From: Vaginella massiliensis | GTDB taxonomy: Bacteria; Bacteroidota; Bacteroidia; Flavobacteriales; Weeksellaceae | DNA: 64,000 bases | Assembly (NCBI RefSeq): GCF_900089075.1 | Contig: NZ_LT593747.1 | Span: 323,238-387,237, forward strand | Direction of reading: 5' to 3' | Shown: positions 19,195-28,619 of the stretch, piece after piece | How the letters are laid out: each line of letters begins with the position of its first letter | Numbering within the stretch: position 1 is the first letter of the stretch | Made by a program: the position numbers and the translations under genes | The notes under the pieces: model-generated | The model's database searches: none | The model's input: the letters and a program-made list of their open reading frames with translations, nothing else | Told to the model about the DNA's origin: nothing

Positions 19195-20224
19195 TTCGAA
19201 TTACCGTTAAATGATCATTCAGAATCGTTTTTTCTTGTATTATTTTACCCTTGATTTCTGGTGATTTTATCCCATCTTGCCAACGAATTGCTGATCTGAA
19301 AATTCTCGCCTCATCCCAAAGGTTTTGTTTTATAAAAGAATTTAGCGTTTTTACGCCTCCTTCTACAATGACCGATGTTATATTTTCTTGGTATAGTGTT
19401 TCGAGTATGGATGGGATGATTTCTTGCTCGAAATCTAATTTCACAAACGAAATATTGCCAAGCTCAGCCGATTTTATTTCATTAAAAATAATGGTTCTAA
19501 AATTCGTATCATAAAGGTGATGAGTTGTTGGAATTTCTAAGCTTCTATCGATCACCAAACGGATTGGGTATTGAGCATTGACCAATCGTGCATTGAGTTG
19601 CGGATTGTCTATAATGGCTGTTTTCGTGCCAATCAAAATGGCTTCTTCCTGCGTTCTCCACCAATGCACCAACTGTTTGCTGTAGATATTGGTAATCCAT
19701 TTTTGTTCGTGTTGCACAGGCGCAAAATAGCCGTTGAAAGTTTCGGCCCACTTCAAGATGATATACGGTCGTTTTTTTTGGTGAAAGGTAAAAAAACGTT
19801 TGTTGAGTGTAAGACATTCTTCTTGCAATACCCCAACAATGACTTCTACGCCTTGTTCGCGCATACGCCGAATTCCTTCGCCATTCACTTGTGCAAAAGG
19901 GTCTACGCAACCCACGACAATTCGCGGAATTTTTTTTGTGATAATCAGGTCGCAACAGGGTGGGGTTTTGCCAAAATGTGCACAAGGTTCTAGGGTTACA
20001 TACAAAGTAGAATCAGACAAAAGAGATTTGTCTTTTACATTTTCTATGGCATTGACTTCTGCATGCGGGCCGCCGTATTGCGACGTATAGCCTTCACCTA
20101 TAATCTTGTTTTGGTGTACGATAATAGAACCAACAAACGGATTGGGGTAGGTGTTTCCCAATCCGTTTGAAGCAAGTTGTAAACAACGAGCCATAAAAAA
20201 CTCGTGCGTAGGCTTATCAAACAT
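19184..20224 (-). CDS. ribD: Bifunctional riboflavin-pathway deaminase/reductase
   Basis: Catalyses steps two and three of riboflavin synthesis: deamination of the diaminopyrimidine, then reduction of the ribosyl group with NADPH. N-terminal deaminase (about 1-145) has the zinc site GGPHAEVNAIE and PCAHFGKTPPCCDLI. The C-terminal reductase (about 148-346) has ILKWAETFNGYFA, GTKTAIIDNPQLNARL and VIVEGGVKTLNSFI. The length of 346 is typical. No other rib gene lies nearby. The DUF349 gene precedes it by 2 bases. Confidence 0.93.
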   Translation of the reverse strand: MFDKPTHEFFMARCLQLASNGLGNTYPNPFVGSIIVHQNKIIGEGYTSQYGGPHAEVNAIENVKDKSLLSDSTLYVTLEPCAHFGKTPPCCDLIITKKIPRIVVGCVDPFAQVNGEGIRRMREQGVEVIVGVLQEECLTLNKRFFTFHQKKRPYIILKWAETFNGYFAPVQHEQKWITNIYSKQLVHWWRTQEEAILIGTKTAIIDNPQLNARLVNAQYPIRLVIDRSLEIPTTHHLYDTNFRTIIFNEIKSAELGNISFVKLDFEQEIIPSILETLYQENITSVIVEGGVKTLNSFIKQNLWDEARIFRSAIRWQDGIKSPEIKGKIIQEKTILNDHLTVIRNER

Positions 20225-20226
20225 TT

Positions 20227-22092
20227 TTATTCTTCGGTTGACTGTTCTTCTTGTTGAGCTTCGTTTGAGTTGTATTGGTATAATTTTTTGAGCTTTTGTT
20301 CCAAATCTGCCAACTTGCTTTTTTTCTCGCCGAGTTGTTGATAAACATTTTTCAGCAACGGATTGTTTTCATCTGTATCATTGAAAAACGAAATGTTGTT
20401 TTCCAACTGATTTACTTCTTTTTCCAACTCTTCGATGAGTTTGCGTGTACGGATGATTTCGTTGTCGATAAGATCAGCATTATTTTCTGATTTAGCTTTT
20501 TCGAAAATAGAATTCAAACGGTAATCTTGTAATGCCTCATCAGCGATGCCAAATTCTTGAACTTTGCGCTCCAACTCTTTTTGGAAAGCAGTGGCTATGT
20601 TCATTTTCTTTGCAGGCACTTTTCCAATGGCATTGAATTTTTTTTCTAACGCGATCAAAGCTTCAATATCCTTGGTAGTGTCGTTGACAGATGCCAAGGT
20701 TTTGAGTTGTGCTATGATTTGATTTTTAGCGGCTAAATTTTGCTCAAATTTTGCGGTTTCTTCTTCGTTCCTTTTTTTGTAACGGTCAAAAAAGTTATTA
20801 CAAAGCAATTTGAACTCTTTCCAGACTCGATCTGATTGTTTGCGTGGAACATGACCAATGTTTTTCCATTCGTTTTGGATGCGTTTGATGACCTTTACCG
20901 AATTGTTCCAGTCGGTACTCTCGCTGTGTTGACGAGCAATCTCGATCAATTCTAATTTTTTCTTCAGATTGATGTCTTGCTCATTTTTCATGTTTTTGTA
21001 AAACGAGTTTTTTTTGTGGTTGAATTCTTTGGTCGTTTGTTTGAATTTATCCCAAACTTCGTTGTTTACATTTTTCGGAACTCGACCAATTTTCAAGAAT
21101 TCTTCTCGTAATCCATTGATTCGTTTTATTGCAATTTGCCATTCGTTGTGGCTTTGTTCGTCTTTCTTCGCGATTTCGGCAATTTCGTCTATTATTGCGA
21201 GCTTGCGGGCATAATTATCTTCCTGCGTTTTCTTGATCATTTCATTCAGCTCGGCTTTGCGATCATGAATTTTATTGGTCAATTCCTTGAAACGATTCCA
21301 CGTAGGTTCTCGATGCTCTTCTTGTACAGGTACAGCTTCTTCTTTCCACAACCGGTGTAAATATTGCAGTTCGTTGAGTGCCTTTTGTACGTTTTCTTCG
21401 CCAACCAATTCTTCTGCTCGCTTGATGATCGAATGACGAACTTCTAAATTGTGATTCATATCCATCTCGCGAAGTTCTTTGTTAAGGTCCAAATATTTGT
21501 AGAAATTATCGAGGTGAAAATAATAAGTTTTGAAAATATTATTGGCTTCCGAAGCTGGGATACGTCCGGCATTGTGCCAACGTGTTTTGAGGTCTCTAAA
21601 TTTCTTGAACAACAAACTGTTTTGCTCATTAGGATCCTGATACAAAGCTTTGAGCTCTTCTACTATTGCTTTACGTATTTCGAGATTGTGTCGCTCTTGT
21701 TTTTCGTTTTCTTCGTAATACGCTGCTAATTGTTTTTTGTAATCATTGTAGATGAGGTAAAAGTCTCTTTTGAGTGGACTATCGAATCGGAAATCCAATT
21801 CATTTCCTCCATCGGCTAAGAATTGTTCTCTTTTTTCTGCTGCTTCCAAAGCGAGTTTGCTTGTTGCCGCTTCTCGTATTTGCAAAAAATGTTCTCTCAA
21901 CTCTTGCACTGGATATGTTTTCAACAAGTGTTTTGCCTCATCCAAAATAAGGTCGAGACTTAACTTATCGTAATCCTTTGCAGGAATTATGGGTTGTAAA
22001 TTTTCTTCTGTGGTCGATTCTACCTTGTACGATTCGTTGTTTTCGATGCTTTTTCCATCTGCATCATGCAGGTTATCCATTGCTGTTGCCAT
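20227..22092 (-). CDS. DUF349 repeat protein
   Basis: A 621-residue, highly charged, mostly helical protein. At least four or five DUF349 repeats of about 70 residues are seen between residues 130 and 540, each with a W-x8-P/R core such as LKTRWHNAGRIPASEANNIFKTYYF, IQNEWKNIGHVPRKQSDRVWKEFK and EKKFNAIGKVPAKKMN. A coiled coil (about 560-610) follows. The function of the family is unknown. It is a widespread single-copy gene in Bacteroidota and is usually near cell-wall or amino-acid genes, as here beside aroE. Confidence 0.85.
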   Translation of the reverse strand: MATAMDNLHDADGKSIENNESYKVESTTEENLQPIIPAKDYDKLSLDLILDEAKHLLKTYPVQELREHFLQIREAATSKLALEAAEKREQFLADGGNELDFRFDSPLKRDFYLIYNDYKKQLAAYYEENEKQERHNLEIRKAIVEELKALYQDPNEQNSLLFKKFRDLKTRWHNAGRIPASEANNIFKTYYFHLDNFYKYLDLNKELREMDMNHNLEVRHSIIKRAEELVGEENVQKALNELQYLHRLWKEEAVPVQEEHREPTWNRFKELTNKIHDRKAELNEMIKKTQEDNYARKLAIIDEIAEIAKKDEQSHNEWQIAIKRINGLREEFLKIGRVPKNVNNEVWDKFKQTTKEFNHKKNSFYKNMKNEQDINLKKKLELIEIARQHSESTDWNNSVKVIKRIQNEWKNIGHVPRKQSDRVWKEFKLLCNNFFDRYKKRNEEETAKFEQNLAAKNQIIAQLKTLASVNDTTKDIEALIALEKKFNAIGKVPAKKMNIATAFQKELERKVQEFGIADEALQDYRLNSIFEKAKSENNADLIDNEIIRTRKLIEELEKEVNQLENNISFFNDTDENNPLLKNVYQQLGEKKSKLADLEQKLKKLYQYNSNEAQQEEQSTEE

Positions 22093-22158
22093 AACAAAAA
22101 GAGTTTAGTTGCTAACAAAACTAAAAAAAGTTTGGCAGAAAATCAACCTTTAACGTGA

Positions 22159-22884
22159 TTATGAATTCCAAATATCCCAAGCTTTTTCAGCTTGTAGGTG
22201 CAACATTTCTAATCCGTTTTTGGTTTGAGCGCCTTTCGAAGTCCCATTTTTCAGAAATTGAGTTTCAATCGGATTGTAAATCAAATCGTAAAGCAAATGG
22301 TTAGAATTGAGTAGCCGATAAGGAATGTTGGGAGCGTCTGTGATTTGAGGAAAAGTTCCCAAAGGCGTGCAATTGACAATGAGGGTATGCGACTCGATAA
22401 TGGCTGCGTCGATGTCGCCGAAATTCAGGTTTTCGTCTTCTTGTCGAGTTACCAAACGATAATCGATTCCCAACGTATTGAGTACATATTTTACCGCTTT
22501 TGCAGCTCCGCCGTTTCCAAGAATCAAGGCTTTTTGATGATGAGGTTTCAGCAGCGGCGTCAACGATTCTTTGAATCCGTATGCGTCGGTATTGTAGCCT
22601 ATTTTTTTTGAATTTTTTATATGGATAGTGTTCACAGCTCCAATGACTTGCGCTTCATCACTTAACTCATCTAAATAAGTCAAAATTTCGGTTTTATATG
22701 GAATGGTAACATTCAGTCCGAGCAGTGATTTGTTGTTGAATAAGGTGGTTACTTCTTCAATTTTTTGCAGATCAAAAAGGCGATAATCATAGATTTCGAG
22801 ATTTAAAATTTTAAACTTTTCCTGAAAATATTTTTCCGAAAAAGAATATGCAATATTTCGACCTATCAATCCCAATTGAATCAT
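22159..22884 (-). CDS. aroE: Shikimate dehydrogenase
   Basis: NADPH-dependent reduction of 3-dehydroshikimate. The substrate-binding site appears as IAYSFSEKYFQEKF and GLNVTIPYKTEIL (catalytic Lys). The dinucleotide motif is LILGNGGAAKAVKYVL and the C-terminal NGLEMLHLQAEKAW is present. The length of 241 is on the short side but normal for Bacteroidota. It overlaps the DedA gene by 4 bases (ATGA), so the two are coupled. Confidence 0.93.
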   Translation of the reverse strand: MIQLGLIGRNIAYSFSEKYFQEKFKILNLEIYDYRLFDLQKIEEVTTLFNNKSLLGLNVTIPYKTEILTYLDELSDEAQVIGAVNTIHIKNSKKIGYNTDAYGFKESLTPLLKPHHQKALILGNGGAAKAVKYVLNTLGIDYRLVTRQEDENLNFGDIDAAIIESHTLIVNCTPLGTFPQITDAPNIPYRLLNSNHLLYDLIYNPIETQFLKNGTSKGAQTKNGLEMLHLQAEKAWDIWNS

Positions 22885-23561
22885 TTCGAATCTGTTTTCT
22901 TTTGAAGTCTAGCTTTGATTAGACGGATAATCAAAGGCGAGTTTGCAGCAATGATGATTCCGAAAATGAACAGTTCTAAATTCTCTTTTACGAAGGTAAA
23001 CTGACCTAAAAAATAGCCTAATATCGAAATGGCACCCACCCAGAGAACAGCGCCTATGAAACTGTAGGTGATGAAGGTGCGGTAATCGAGTCGCGTTGTT
23101 CCGCAAATGAATGGGATAATGGTGCGTACAACCGGCATGAAACGTGCAATGATAATGGCTTTTTTACCATTTTCATTAAAAAAATCGGTGGCTTTGCTTA
23201 AATGTTGAGGTTTGATGTAGAATCGGTTTGGGTTCTCCAACAACCAATTTCCAAATTTTCGGCCAATGTAATAATTGACATTATCGCCCAATATTGCGGC
23301 AATCATGAGCAATGGAATGATGTATTCGATGTGCAAATGGTTTTGTTCGTCACTCGCAGCAATCATCCCAATTGCAAAAATCAACGCATCACCTGGCAGG
23401 AACGGCATGATGAAAGACATGATGATGAGTCCTGTTTCTGCAAAGATGATGAGGAACAAGATCACATAAATCCAATAGCCATAGTTGTTGATAAAATCCA
23501 TAATGACTTTATCTGGACGATGAATAAAATTGGTGAAAAATTCAATTATACTTGACATCAA
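22881..23561 (-). CDS. DedA-family membrane protein (VTT/SNARE-associated domain)
   Basis: A 226-residue inner-membrane protein of the DedA family. It contains the characteristic GxFLPGDALIFAIG-type stretch (FIMPFLPGDALIFAIGMIA), GDNVNYYIGRKFG, and RFMPVVRTIIPFICGTTRLDYRTFITYSFIGAVLWV. DedA proteins act as lipid scramblases or transporters, including undecaprenyl-phosphate recycling. Lying between aroE and murA, a cell-wall role is plausible but is an inference. Confidence 0.88.
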   Translation of the reverse strand: MMSSIIEFFTNFIHRPDKVIMDFINNYGYWIYVILFLIIFAETGLIIMSFIMPFLPGDALIFAIGMIAASDEQNHLHIEYIIPLLMIAAILGDNVNYYIGRKFGNWLLENPNRFYIKPQHLSKATDFFNENGKKAIIIARFMPVVRTIIPFICGTTRLDYRTFITYSFIGAVLWVGAISILGYFLGQFTFVKENLELFIFGIIIAANSPLIIRLIKARLQKKTDSK

Positions 23562-23579
23562 GTTTGTTGTGTTGGAAGA

Positions 23580-24887
23580 TTAAATTCTAGTTATATCTGC
23601 CCCAATAGCTTTCAGACGTTCATCAATATTTTCGTATCCGCGGTCGATTTGATCGATGTTGTGAATGATGGTTGTTCCTTTGGCAGAGAGTGCTGCAATT
23701 AGCAAAGACATTCCAGCACGAATGTCGGGTGAGGTGAGCTCGGATGCTTTTAGAGGAGTTTCTTGATTGAGCCCGATAACCGTTGCCCTATGCGGATCGC
23801 ACAAAATGATTTGAGCGCCCATATCGATTAGTTTATCGACGAAAAATAAGCGAGATTCGAACATTTTTTGATGAATGAGAACGCTGCCTTTAGCCTGTGT
23901 TGCGACGACCAAAATTATCGAAAGCAAATCGGGCGTGAAACCTGGCCATGGTGCGTCGGAAATGGTAAGAATAGACCCATCAATAAAACGTTCTATTTCA
24001 TAATTATCTTGTTTTGGAATATAAATATCATCGCCTCTTCGCTCCAATTTTATTCCCAATTTTCTGAAAATATCTGGTATTATTCCCAAATTTTCCCAAG
24101 AGACATCTTTGATGGTGAGCTCCGATTTCGTCATAGCTGCCAATCCAATCCAAGAGCCTATTTCGATCATATCGGGTAAAACAACATGTTCTGTTCCACT
24201 CAAAGATTCAACTCCTTCTATGGTCAACATGTTAGAGGCAATACCCGAGATTTTCGCGCCCATTCGGTTGAGCATTTTACACAGCTGTTGCAGATAAGGT
24301 TCGCAGGCTGCGTTGTATATAGTTGTTGTTCCTTTTGCCAACACAGCTGCCATTACAATATTTGCAGTACCGGTTACAGAGGCTTCTTCCAACAGCATAT
24401 AAGTGCCAGTGAGGCCGTCTTTTGCTTCTGCACCGTAGAAATCTTCTTCTGGATTGAATCTGTATTTCGCACCAAGGTTGAAAAATCCTTGAAAGTGCGT
24501 ATCCAACCGTCTGCGACCTATTTTATCGCCGCCTGGTTTCGGCATATAAGCTTCACCAAAACGAGCCAACAGCGGTCCCATGAGCATGATAGACCCTCGG
24601 AGCGATGATCCATCTTTGCGAAAAGCTTCACTTTTTAGATAATCTAAATTGAGGTTGTTCGCTTGAAAAGTATAATCGCCTTTGCCATTTTTCTGAACTT
24701 TTACTCCCAAATTCATCAAAATTTCTATCAGTCGATTGACGTCTCGAATATCGGGAATGTTGGATATTCTTACTTTTTCATCGGTAAGTAAAACAGCACA
24801 TAATACTTGTAAAACTTCATTTTTTGCTCCTTGAGGTCTAATTTCACCACTCAATGGTTTTCCTCCTTTTATCTTAAATATCGACAT
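23580..24887 (-). CDS. murA: UDP-N-acetylglucosamine 1-carboxyvinyltransferase, Asp at the fosfomycin site
   Basis: First committed step of peptidoglycan synthesis: transfers enolpyruvate from PEP to UDP-GlcNAc. It shows the two-fold EPSP-synthase-like fold, GAKNEV with Lys22, SSLRGSIMLMGPLLARFGEA, and the loop PGGDKIGRRRLD. In E. coli MurA the loop residue equivalent to Asp121 is Cys115, the target of fosfomycin; Asp here predicts an active, fosfomycin-insensitive enzyme. The length of 435 is slightly above usual. The DUF4290 gene lies 15 bases upstream, a pairing common in Bacteroidota. Confidence 0.93.
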   Translation of the reverse strand: MSIFKIKGGKPLSGEIRPQGAKNEVLQVLCAVLLTDEKVRISNIPDIRDVNRLIEILMNLGVKVQKNGKGDYTFQANNLNLDYLKSEAFRKDGSSLRGSIMLMGPLLARFGEAYMPKPGGDKIGRRRLDTHFQGFFNLGAKYRFNPEEDFYGAEAKDGLTGTYMLLEEASVTGTANIVMAAVLAKGTTTIYNAACEPYLQQLCKMLNRMGAKISGIASNMLTIEGVESLSGTEHVVLPDMIEIGSWIGLAAMTKSELTIKDVSWENLGIIPDIFRKLGIKLERRGDDIYIPKQDNYEIERFIDGSILTISDAPWPGFTPDLLSIILVVATQAKGSVLIHQKMFESRLFFVDKLIDMGAQIILCDPHRATVIGLNQETPLKASELTSPDIRAGMSLLIAALSAKGTTIIHNIDQIDRGYENIDERLKAIGADITRI

Positions 24888-24902
24888 TTTGTAAAGCAGA
24901 AA

Positions 24903-25541
24903 TTATTTTTTGTAATTGTGATTGTTACGGTTTTTGTTTTGATTTTTCTTGTTTTGATTTTGATATTGATGTGGAGATCGAGTTGCATTTATTCGATCTG
25001 CTGCGACCAAACTTTCTTCGGTATTTCTTAGATCAATTTTTCCTTCAGATAACTCGTATAAGTGATTGAAAATCACATCGTCTTCAACCGTGTCTTTATT
25101 CCAGGTCAGATAGCTTTTTTTCATCTGATTGGCAATTGCAAACACCAATCCTTCGCGTTTTTCATCATCTTCCCAAGTGAGGGCTACATCGATCATTTTG
25201 CGAATATTGTTTCCGTAATAGCGGTACTTTGCAATACTCACTGGGTAAGGAACTCGATTTGGTCTGCTGTTGATGGTGTTTTTAGCATTAGGAATCGGAT
25301 AGGGCGATTTTACATCCAACGCAAAACCAGACATGATGAACATCTGATCCCACAGTTTGTGTTGAAAATCGGGAACATCTCGCAAATGCGGATTCATTTC
25401 TCCCATCACTTCGATGATGATTTGGGCAAAACCATTGCGTTCTTCTTCGTCTTCTATTGTCATGCAATGATTGACCATTTCTTGTATATGTCTTCCGTAC
25501 TCGGGGATTATAAGTTGCTCTCTGGCTGTATTGTATTCCAT
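24903..25541 (-). CDS. DUF4290 family protein
   Basis: A 212-residue cytoplasmic protein. The start MEYNTAREQLIIPEYGRHIQEMVNH and the IANQMKKSYLTWNKDTV block are typical of DUF4290, a Bacteroidota family of unknown function usually encoded beside murA. The C-terminal 25 residues are basic and Asn/Gln/Lys-rich (low complexity), suggesting binding to nucleic acid or membrane. It is the first gene of the murA operon by position, with a good promoter upstream. Confidence 0.85.
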   Translation of the reverse strand: MEYNTAREQLIIPEYGRHIQEMVNHCMTIEDEEERNGFAQIIIEVMGEMNPHLRDVPDFQHKLWDQMFIMSGFALDVKSPYPIPNAKNTINSRPNRVPYPVSIAKYRYYGNNIRKMIDVALTWEDDEKREGLVFAIANQMKKSYLTWNKDTVEDDVIFNHLYELSEGKIDLRNTEESLVAADRINATRSPHQYQNQNKKNQNKNRNNHNYKK

Positions 25542-25573
25542 AGAAAGATTTTCGATTGTCGAATTTAAGTTAA

Positions 25574-25605
25574 CAAAATTACAATTTATATTTCGGAAAG
25601 CTCAA
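25574..25605 (-). promoter_or_regulatory. Promoter of the DUF4290-murA block
   Basis: Minus strand: TTG (25603-25605), 21 bases, TAATTTTG (25574-25581). This fits the flavobacterial TTG-N17-23-TAnnTTTG consensus. The DUF4290 ATG lies about 33 bases downstream of the -7 box. Confidence 0.55.
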
Positions 25606-25636
25606 TTGTTGTAAGATTTAATAAAATTTTAAAGAT

Positions 25637-27304
25637 TTATTCGCCGATTAATACACCAGAAACCGACCAAAAACTAAAACTATTGCCTTCGACACCGCCT
25701 TGTGGTATTTTAATTTGTAAGGTATGTTTTCCTGCTTTGAGGTTTCCAATTGGGATGTAATACGGATTGGTCACTGTACCCGGGCACCAATTCGATCGGC
25801 TATAATCAGAAGAAGACAATCCGTTTTCGAAATTGCCCGATGCCGGATTTGCATTGCGGTAGCTGCCACACTCTGTTCGCCAAGGAATCAGGTTGAAGAT
25901 TTCTTTATCATCGAGTTTGATGTGGTTTGGTTTTGGTAGAAATTCATCTCCATTTTCCCAACCGCCGTGTCCACTTGTTAGGTATCGCAATTGGGCATTT
26001 TTCAATTCTTCTTTGAGTTCGAATTCGACCACCAATCCTTTCGAATCTGCAAACATGCTTCCATATTCTTGTCCGCCCATTTCCATCACGTTCAAAGTAT
26101 TGAATAAAGGGATGACTTTGGACGATGGAAACAATTTTTTCAGTCCATGATGTATCGTAATTTCTGCATCGATCATATGGCCGCCTTGGTCATAATTGCC
26201 GATAAAAACGCCGATATAAACCGTCTGATTCGATAAAAGCGTTCGCAATTCCGAAATATCTTGGCGATAATCTGCCTGACGAAGCCACGTTCTATCTTTG
26301 AGTTCGATATGATTGAATTTTTGTATGCCGAATGGCGTGAAAAAACGCATCAGCTCTACAATTGGTTCGTATTGATCTTTTCGCACAACTCCCTGATACT
26401 TTTTCCCATCTCCTGTGGAATAGAACGGAAGGGTGTTCACCCCCTTTTGCATTCCTTCTAAGAAATTGGGCGAATGCTGGGTAGGTATCAAAAAAATAGA
26501 CCCCGTGCGATCGTAGGCATCACCGTTGGAATGTTGATTGGCTTCTAAGAAAATTTGCTGATTTTCGGTAATTTCTGGAAAGCTAATTTTTTTTACCGCA
26601 ACAGTTCCGTTTGCAAACCGAAGAATTTTGGTGTCGGATGTCGAAGAAGGATCGAAATGAATTTTTTGATGGTCGAAAATAGGTATACTTGTGAATTTGC
26701 TTTTCCAAATAAGATTCGAATAATCGAGTGGGTCGAGGTAATACTCCTCCAGATTTTCAGCTAAAACTGGCACTGAGTTCGAGTTTTTTTCTTCTTCAAT
26801 TTTGGCTACCCGAATCGAATAATTGTTGTTTCGCTCGTATTCGAGTACAAAACCGAGTGGCAATCCAATTCCGTTGGGTGCAGCTTCTATTTTCATATTG
26901 TCTACATACCACAGGTCTATTTTATTCGAATTGATGTTGATTTCGGCGTGTTTTGCCTTTATCCCAAGAATTCGTTTTGTTTTAGAGGTCTTTTTGAAAT
27001 TAGACGCTCGAAAAGCAATGTTTTTTTTGGTCGAAATGATCGAATCTTGCGAAAGGTAGGTCATGTAATGCAAAATAGAATCATGTTTTTGGTAGATAAT
27101 CAACTCCTGAGGGTATTGTTTTTTACCCTCAAGAGTCGCCTTAGTGGTCATGATGCTTTTTTGTTCATTGGCCCAAACGGCAATCGGATTTTCTTCTTCT
27201 ATCGTGATTCCGTTCGAATACTTTTCGTAGAAGATTTTGTACGAATTTTGTCCGTAACCCCAAAATCCACATAGCAAGAGCAATGCAACAAATCTATTTT
27301 GCAT
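25637..27304 (-). CDS. Secreted PNGase F-like protein with GLPGLI-like N-terminus
   Basis: A 555-residue exported protein (signal peptide MQNRFVALLLLCGFWGYGQ). Residues about 20-200 resemble the GLPGLI family (NSYKIFYEKYSNG, YPQELIIYQKHDSILHYMTYL, GIKAKHAEININSNKIDLWYVDNM). The C-terminal 330 residues resemble both eight-stranded domains of peptide-N-glycosidase F. Near-identical blocks to Flavobacterium/Elizabethkingia PNGase F are RYLTSGHGGWENGDEF, IPWRTECGSYRNANPASGNF, GLSSSDYSRSNWCPGTV and LKAGKHTLQIKIPQGG. The GDEF Glu is expected at the active centre. It probably cleaves N-glycans from glycoproteins or has a related carbohydrate role at the cell surface. The fusion is notable. Confidence 0.85.
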   Translation of the reverse strand: MQNRFVALLLLCGFWGYGQNSYKIFYEKYSNGITIEEENPIAVWANEQKSIMTTKATLEGKKQYPQELIIYQKHDSILHYMTYLSQDSIISTKKNIAFRASNFKKTSKTKRILGIKAKHAEININSNKIDLWYVDNMKIEAAPNGIGLPLGFVLEYERNNNYSIRVAKIEEEKNSNSVPVLAENLEEYYLDPLDYSNLIWKSKFTSIPIFDHQKIHFDPSSTSDTKILRFANGTVAVKKISFPEITENQQIFLEANQHSNGDAYDRTGSIFLIPTQHSPNFLEGMQKGVNTLPFYSTGDGKKYQGVVRKDQYEPIVELMRFFTPFGIQKFNHIELKDRTWLRQADYRQDISELRTLLSNQTVYIGVFIGNYDQGGHMIDAEITIHHGLKKLFPSSKVIPLFNTLNVMEMGGQEYGSMFADSKGLVVEFELKEELKNAQLRYLTSGHGGWENGDEFLPKPNHIKLDDKEIFNLIPWRTECGSYRNANPASGNFENGLSSSDYSRSNWCPGTVTNPYYIPIGNLKAGKHTLQIKIPQGGVEGNSFSFWSVSGVLIGE

Positions 27305-27315
27305 GTTGTTTTTAT

Positions 27316-28479
27316 TTAAAAAGCGTTGATTCCGGTGATGTCGTTTCCAGTAATCAACAAATGCACATCGTGAGTACCTTCGTAGGTAATTACCGATTCC
27401 AAATTAGCAGCATGTCTCATCATCGGGTATTCGCCAACGATTCCCATCGCACCTAAAATTTGTCTCGATTCTCTTGCGATATCCAAAGCCATTTTCACAT
27501 TGTTGCGTTTTGCCATCGAGATTTGAGCTGGCGTTGCGCGGTCTTCGTTCTTCAACGTTCCTAATCGCCAAGCCAAAAGTTGAGCTTTAGTAATTTCGGT
27601 AATGAATTCTGCTAATTTCTTTTGTTGTAATTGATAAGACGCAAGGGGTTTGTTGAATTGTTGACGCTCCAAAGCATATTTCAGGGCGACTTCGTAACAA
27701 TCGATTGCAGCGCCTATCGCACCCCAAGAAATGCCGTAACGAGCAGAGTTGAGGCAAGACAATGGTCCTTTCAGACTGTCAACGTCTGGAAAAATATTTT
27801 CTTCCGGAATTTCGACATCTTCAAAAACCAGTTCACCAGTTCTAGAGGCTCTTAGCGACCATTTGTTCATGGTTTCTGGTGTGGTGAAACCTGGCATACC
27901 ACGTTCTACAATAACTCCTGCAATTTTGTTGTCTTCTGTTCTTGCCCAAACAACGGCAAGATCGCAAACGGGCGCGTTCGTTATCCACATTTTCGCTCCG
28001 TTCAGTACATATTTATCACCTACTTTTTTCAGACGAGTTTCCATTCCTGCTGGATTCGATCCGTGGTTAGGCTCGGTGAGTCCAAAGCAACCGATAAATT
28101 CTCCCGAGGCTAATTTTGGTAAGAATTTGCGTTTTTGCTCTTCAGATCCGTAAGTGAAAATTGGAAACATCACCAATGACGATTGTACCGATGCCGCCGA
28201 ACGCACTGCAGAATCGCCCGCTTCTAATTCTTGCATAATCAATCCGTAGGAGATTTGGTCCAATCCAGCTCCGCCATATTCTTCTGGTATGTAGGGTCCC
28301 AAAGCACCAATTGCTCCCAATTTTTTCATCAAATCAGGAATTTCGGTGTGATCTTGAGCATGTTTGTCGATTACGGGTTTGATCTGCTCTCTCACAAAAT
28401 CTTTTACGCTATTGCGAATCAATTTGTGCTCATCAGTCAATAAGTCATCAATTAAGTAGTAGTCTGTCGTATGATTCAT
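27316..28479 (-). CDS. gcdH: Acyl-CoA dehydrogenase, glutaryl-CoA dehydrogenase type
   Basis: FAD enzyme that oxidises and decarboxylates glutaryl-CoA to crotonyl-CoA. It shows FGLTEPNHGSNPAGMET and GAKMWITNAPVCDLAVVWA (flavin contacts), RYGISWGAIGAAIDCYEVALKYALERQQF, and YEGTHDVHLLITGNDITG, which contains the catalytic Glu and is characteristic of GcdH. The length of 387 is typical. It is divergent from the lysine-catabolic aldehyde dehydrogenase at 28620; since glutaryl-CoA lies downstream of 2-aminoadipate, the location supports the assignment. Confidence 0.85.
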   Translation of the reverse strand: MNHTTDYYLIDDLLTDEHKLIRNSVKDFVREQIKPVIDKHAQDHTEIPDLMKKLGAIGALGPYIPEEYGGAGLDQISYGLIMQELEAGDSAVRSAASVQSSLVMFPIFTYGSEEQKRKFLPKLASGEFIGCFGLTEPNHGSNPAGMETRLKKVGDKYVLNGAKMWITNAPVCDLAVVWARTEDNKIAGVIVERGMPGFTTPETMNKWSLRASRTGELVFEDVEIPEENIFPDVDSLKGPLSCLNSARYGISWGAIGAAIDCYEVALKYALERQQFNKPLASYQLQQKKLAEFITEITKAQLLAWRLGTLKNEDRATPAQISMAKRNNVKMALDIARESRQILGAMGIVGEYPMMRHAANLESVITYEGTHDVHLLITGNDITGINAF

Positions 28480-28619
28480 ATTTGTAATTTTGAGTGCTTA
28501 AAACTAAAAAGATTTATCCACTTGATAAAGGGTTTAAAGGAAATATTTACAAGTTTATCATTAAATTAAAAAGAAAATTAGTTAATTTGGTGAACTCAAA
28601 ACAACAAATAAATAGTGAA

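Noticed and set aside
28494-28619. N-terminal extension of the aminoadipate-semialdehyde dehydrogenase
   Set aside because: The 42 added codons are Lys/Ile/Asn-rich like intergenic DNA and absent from the family; the ATG at 28620 is the usual start.
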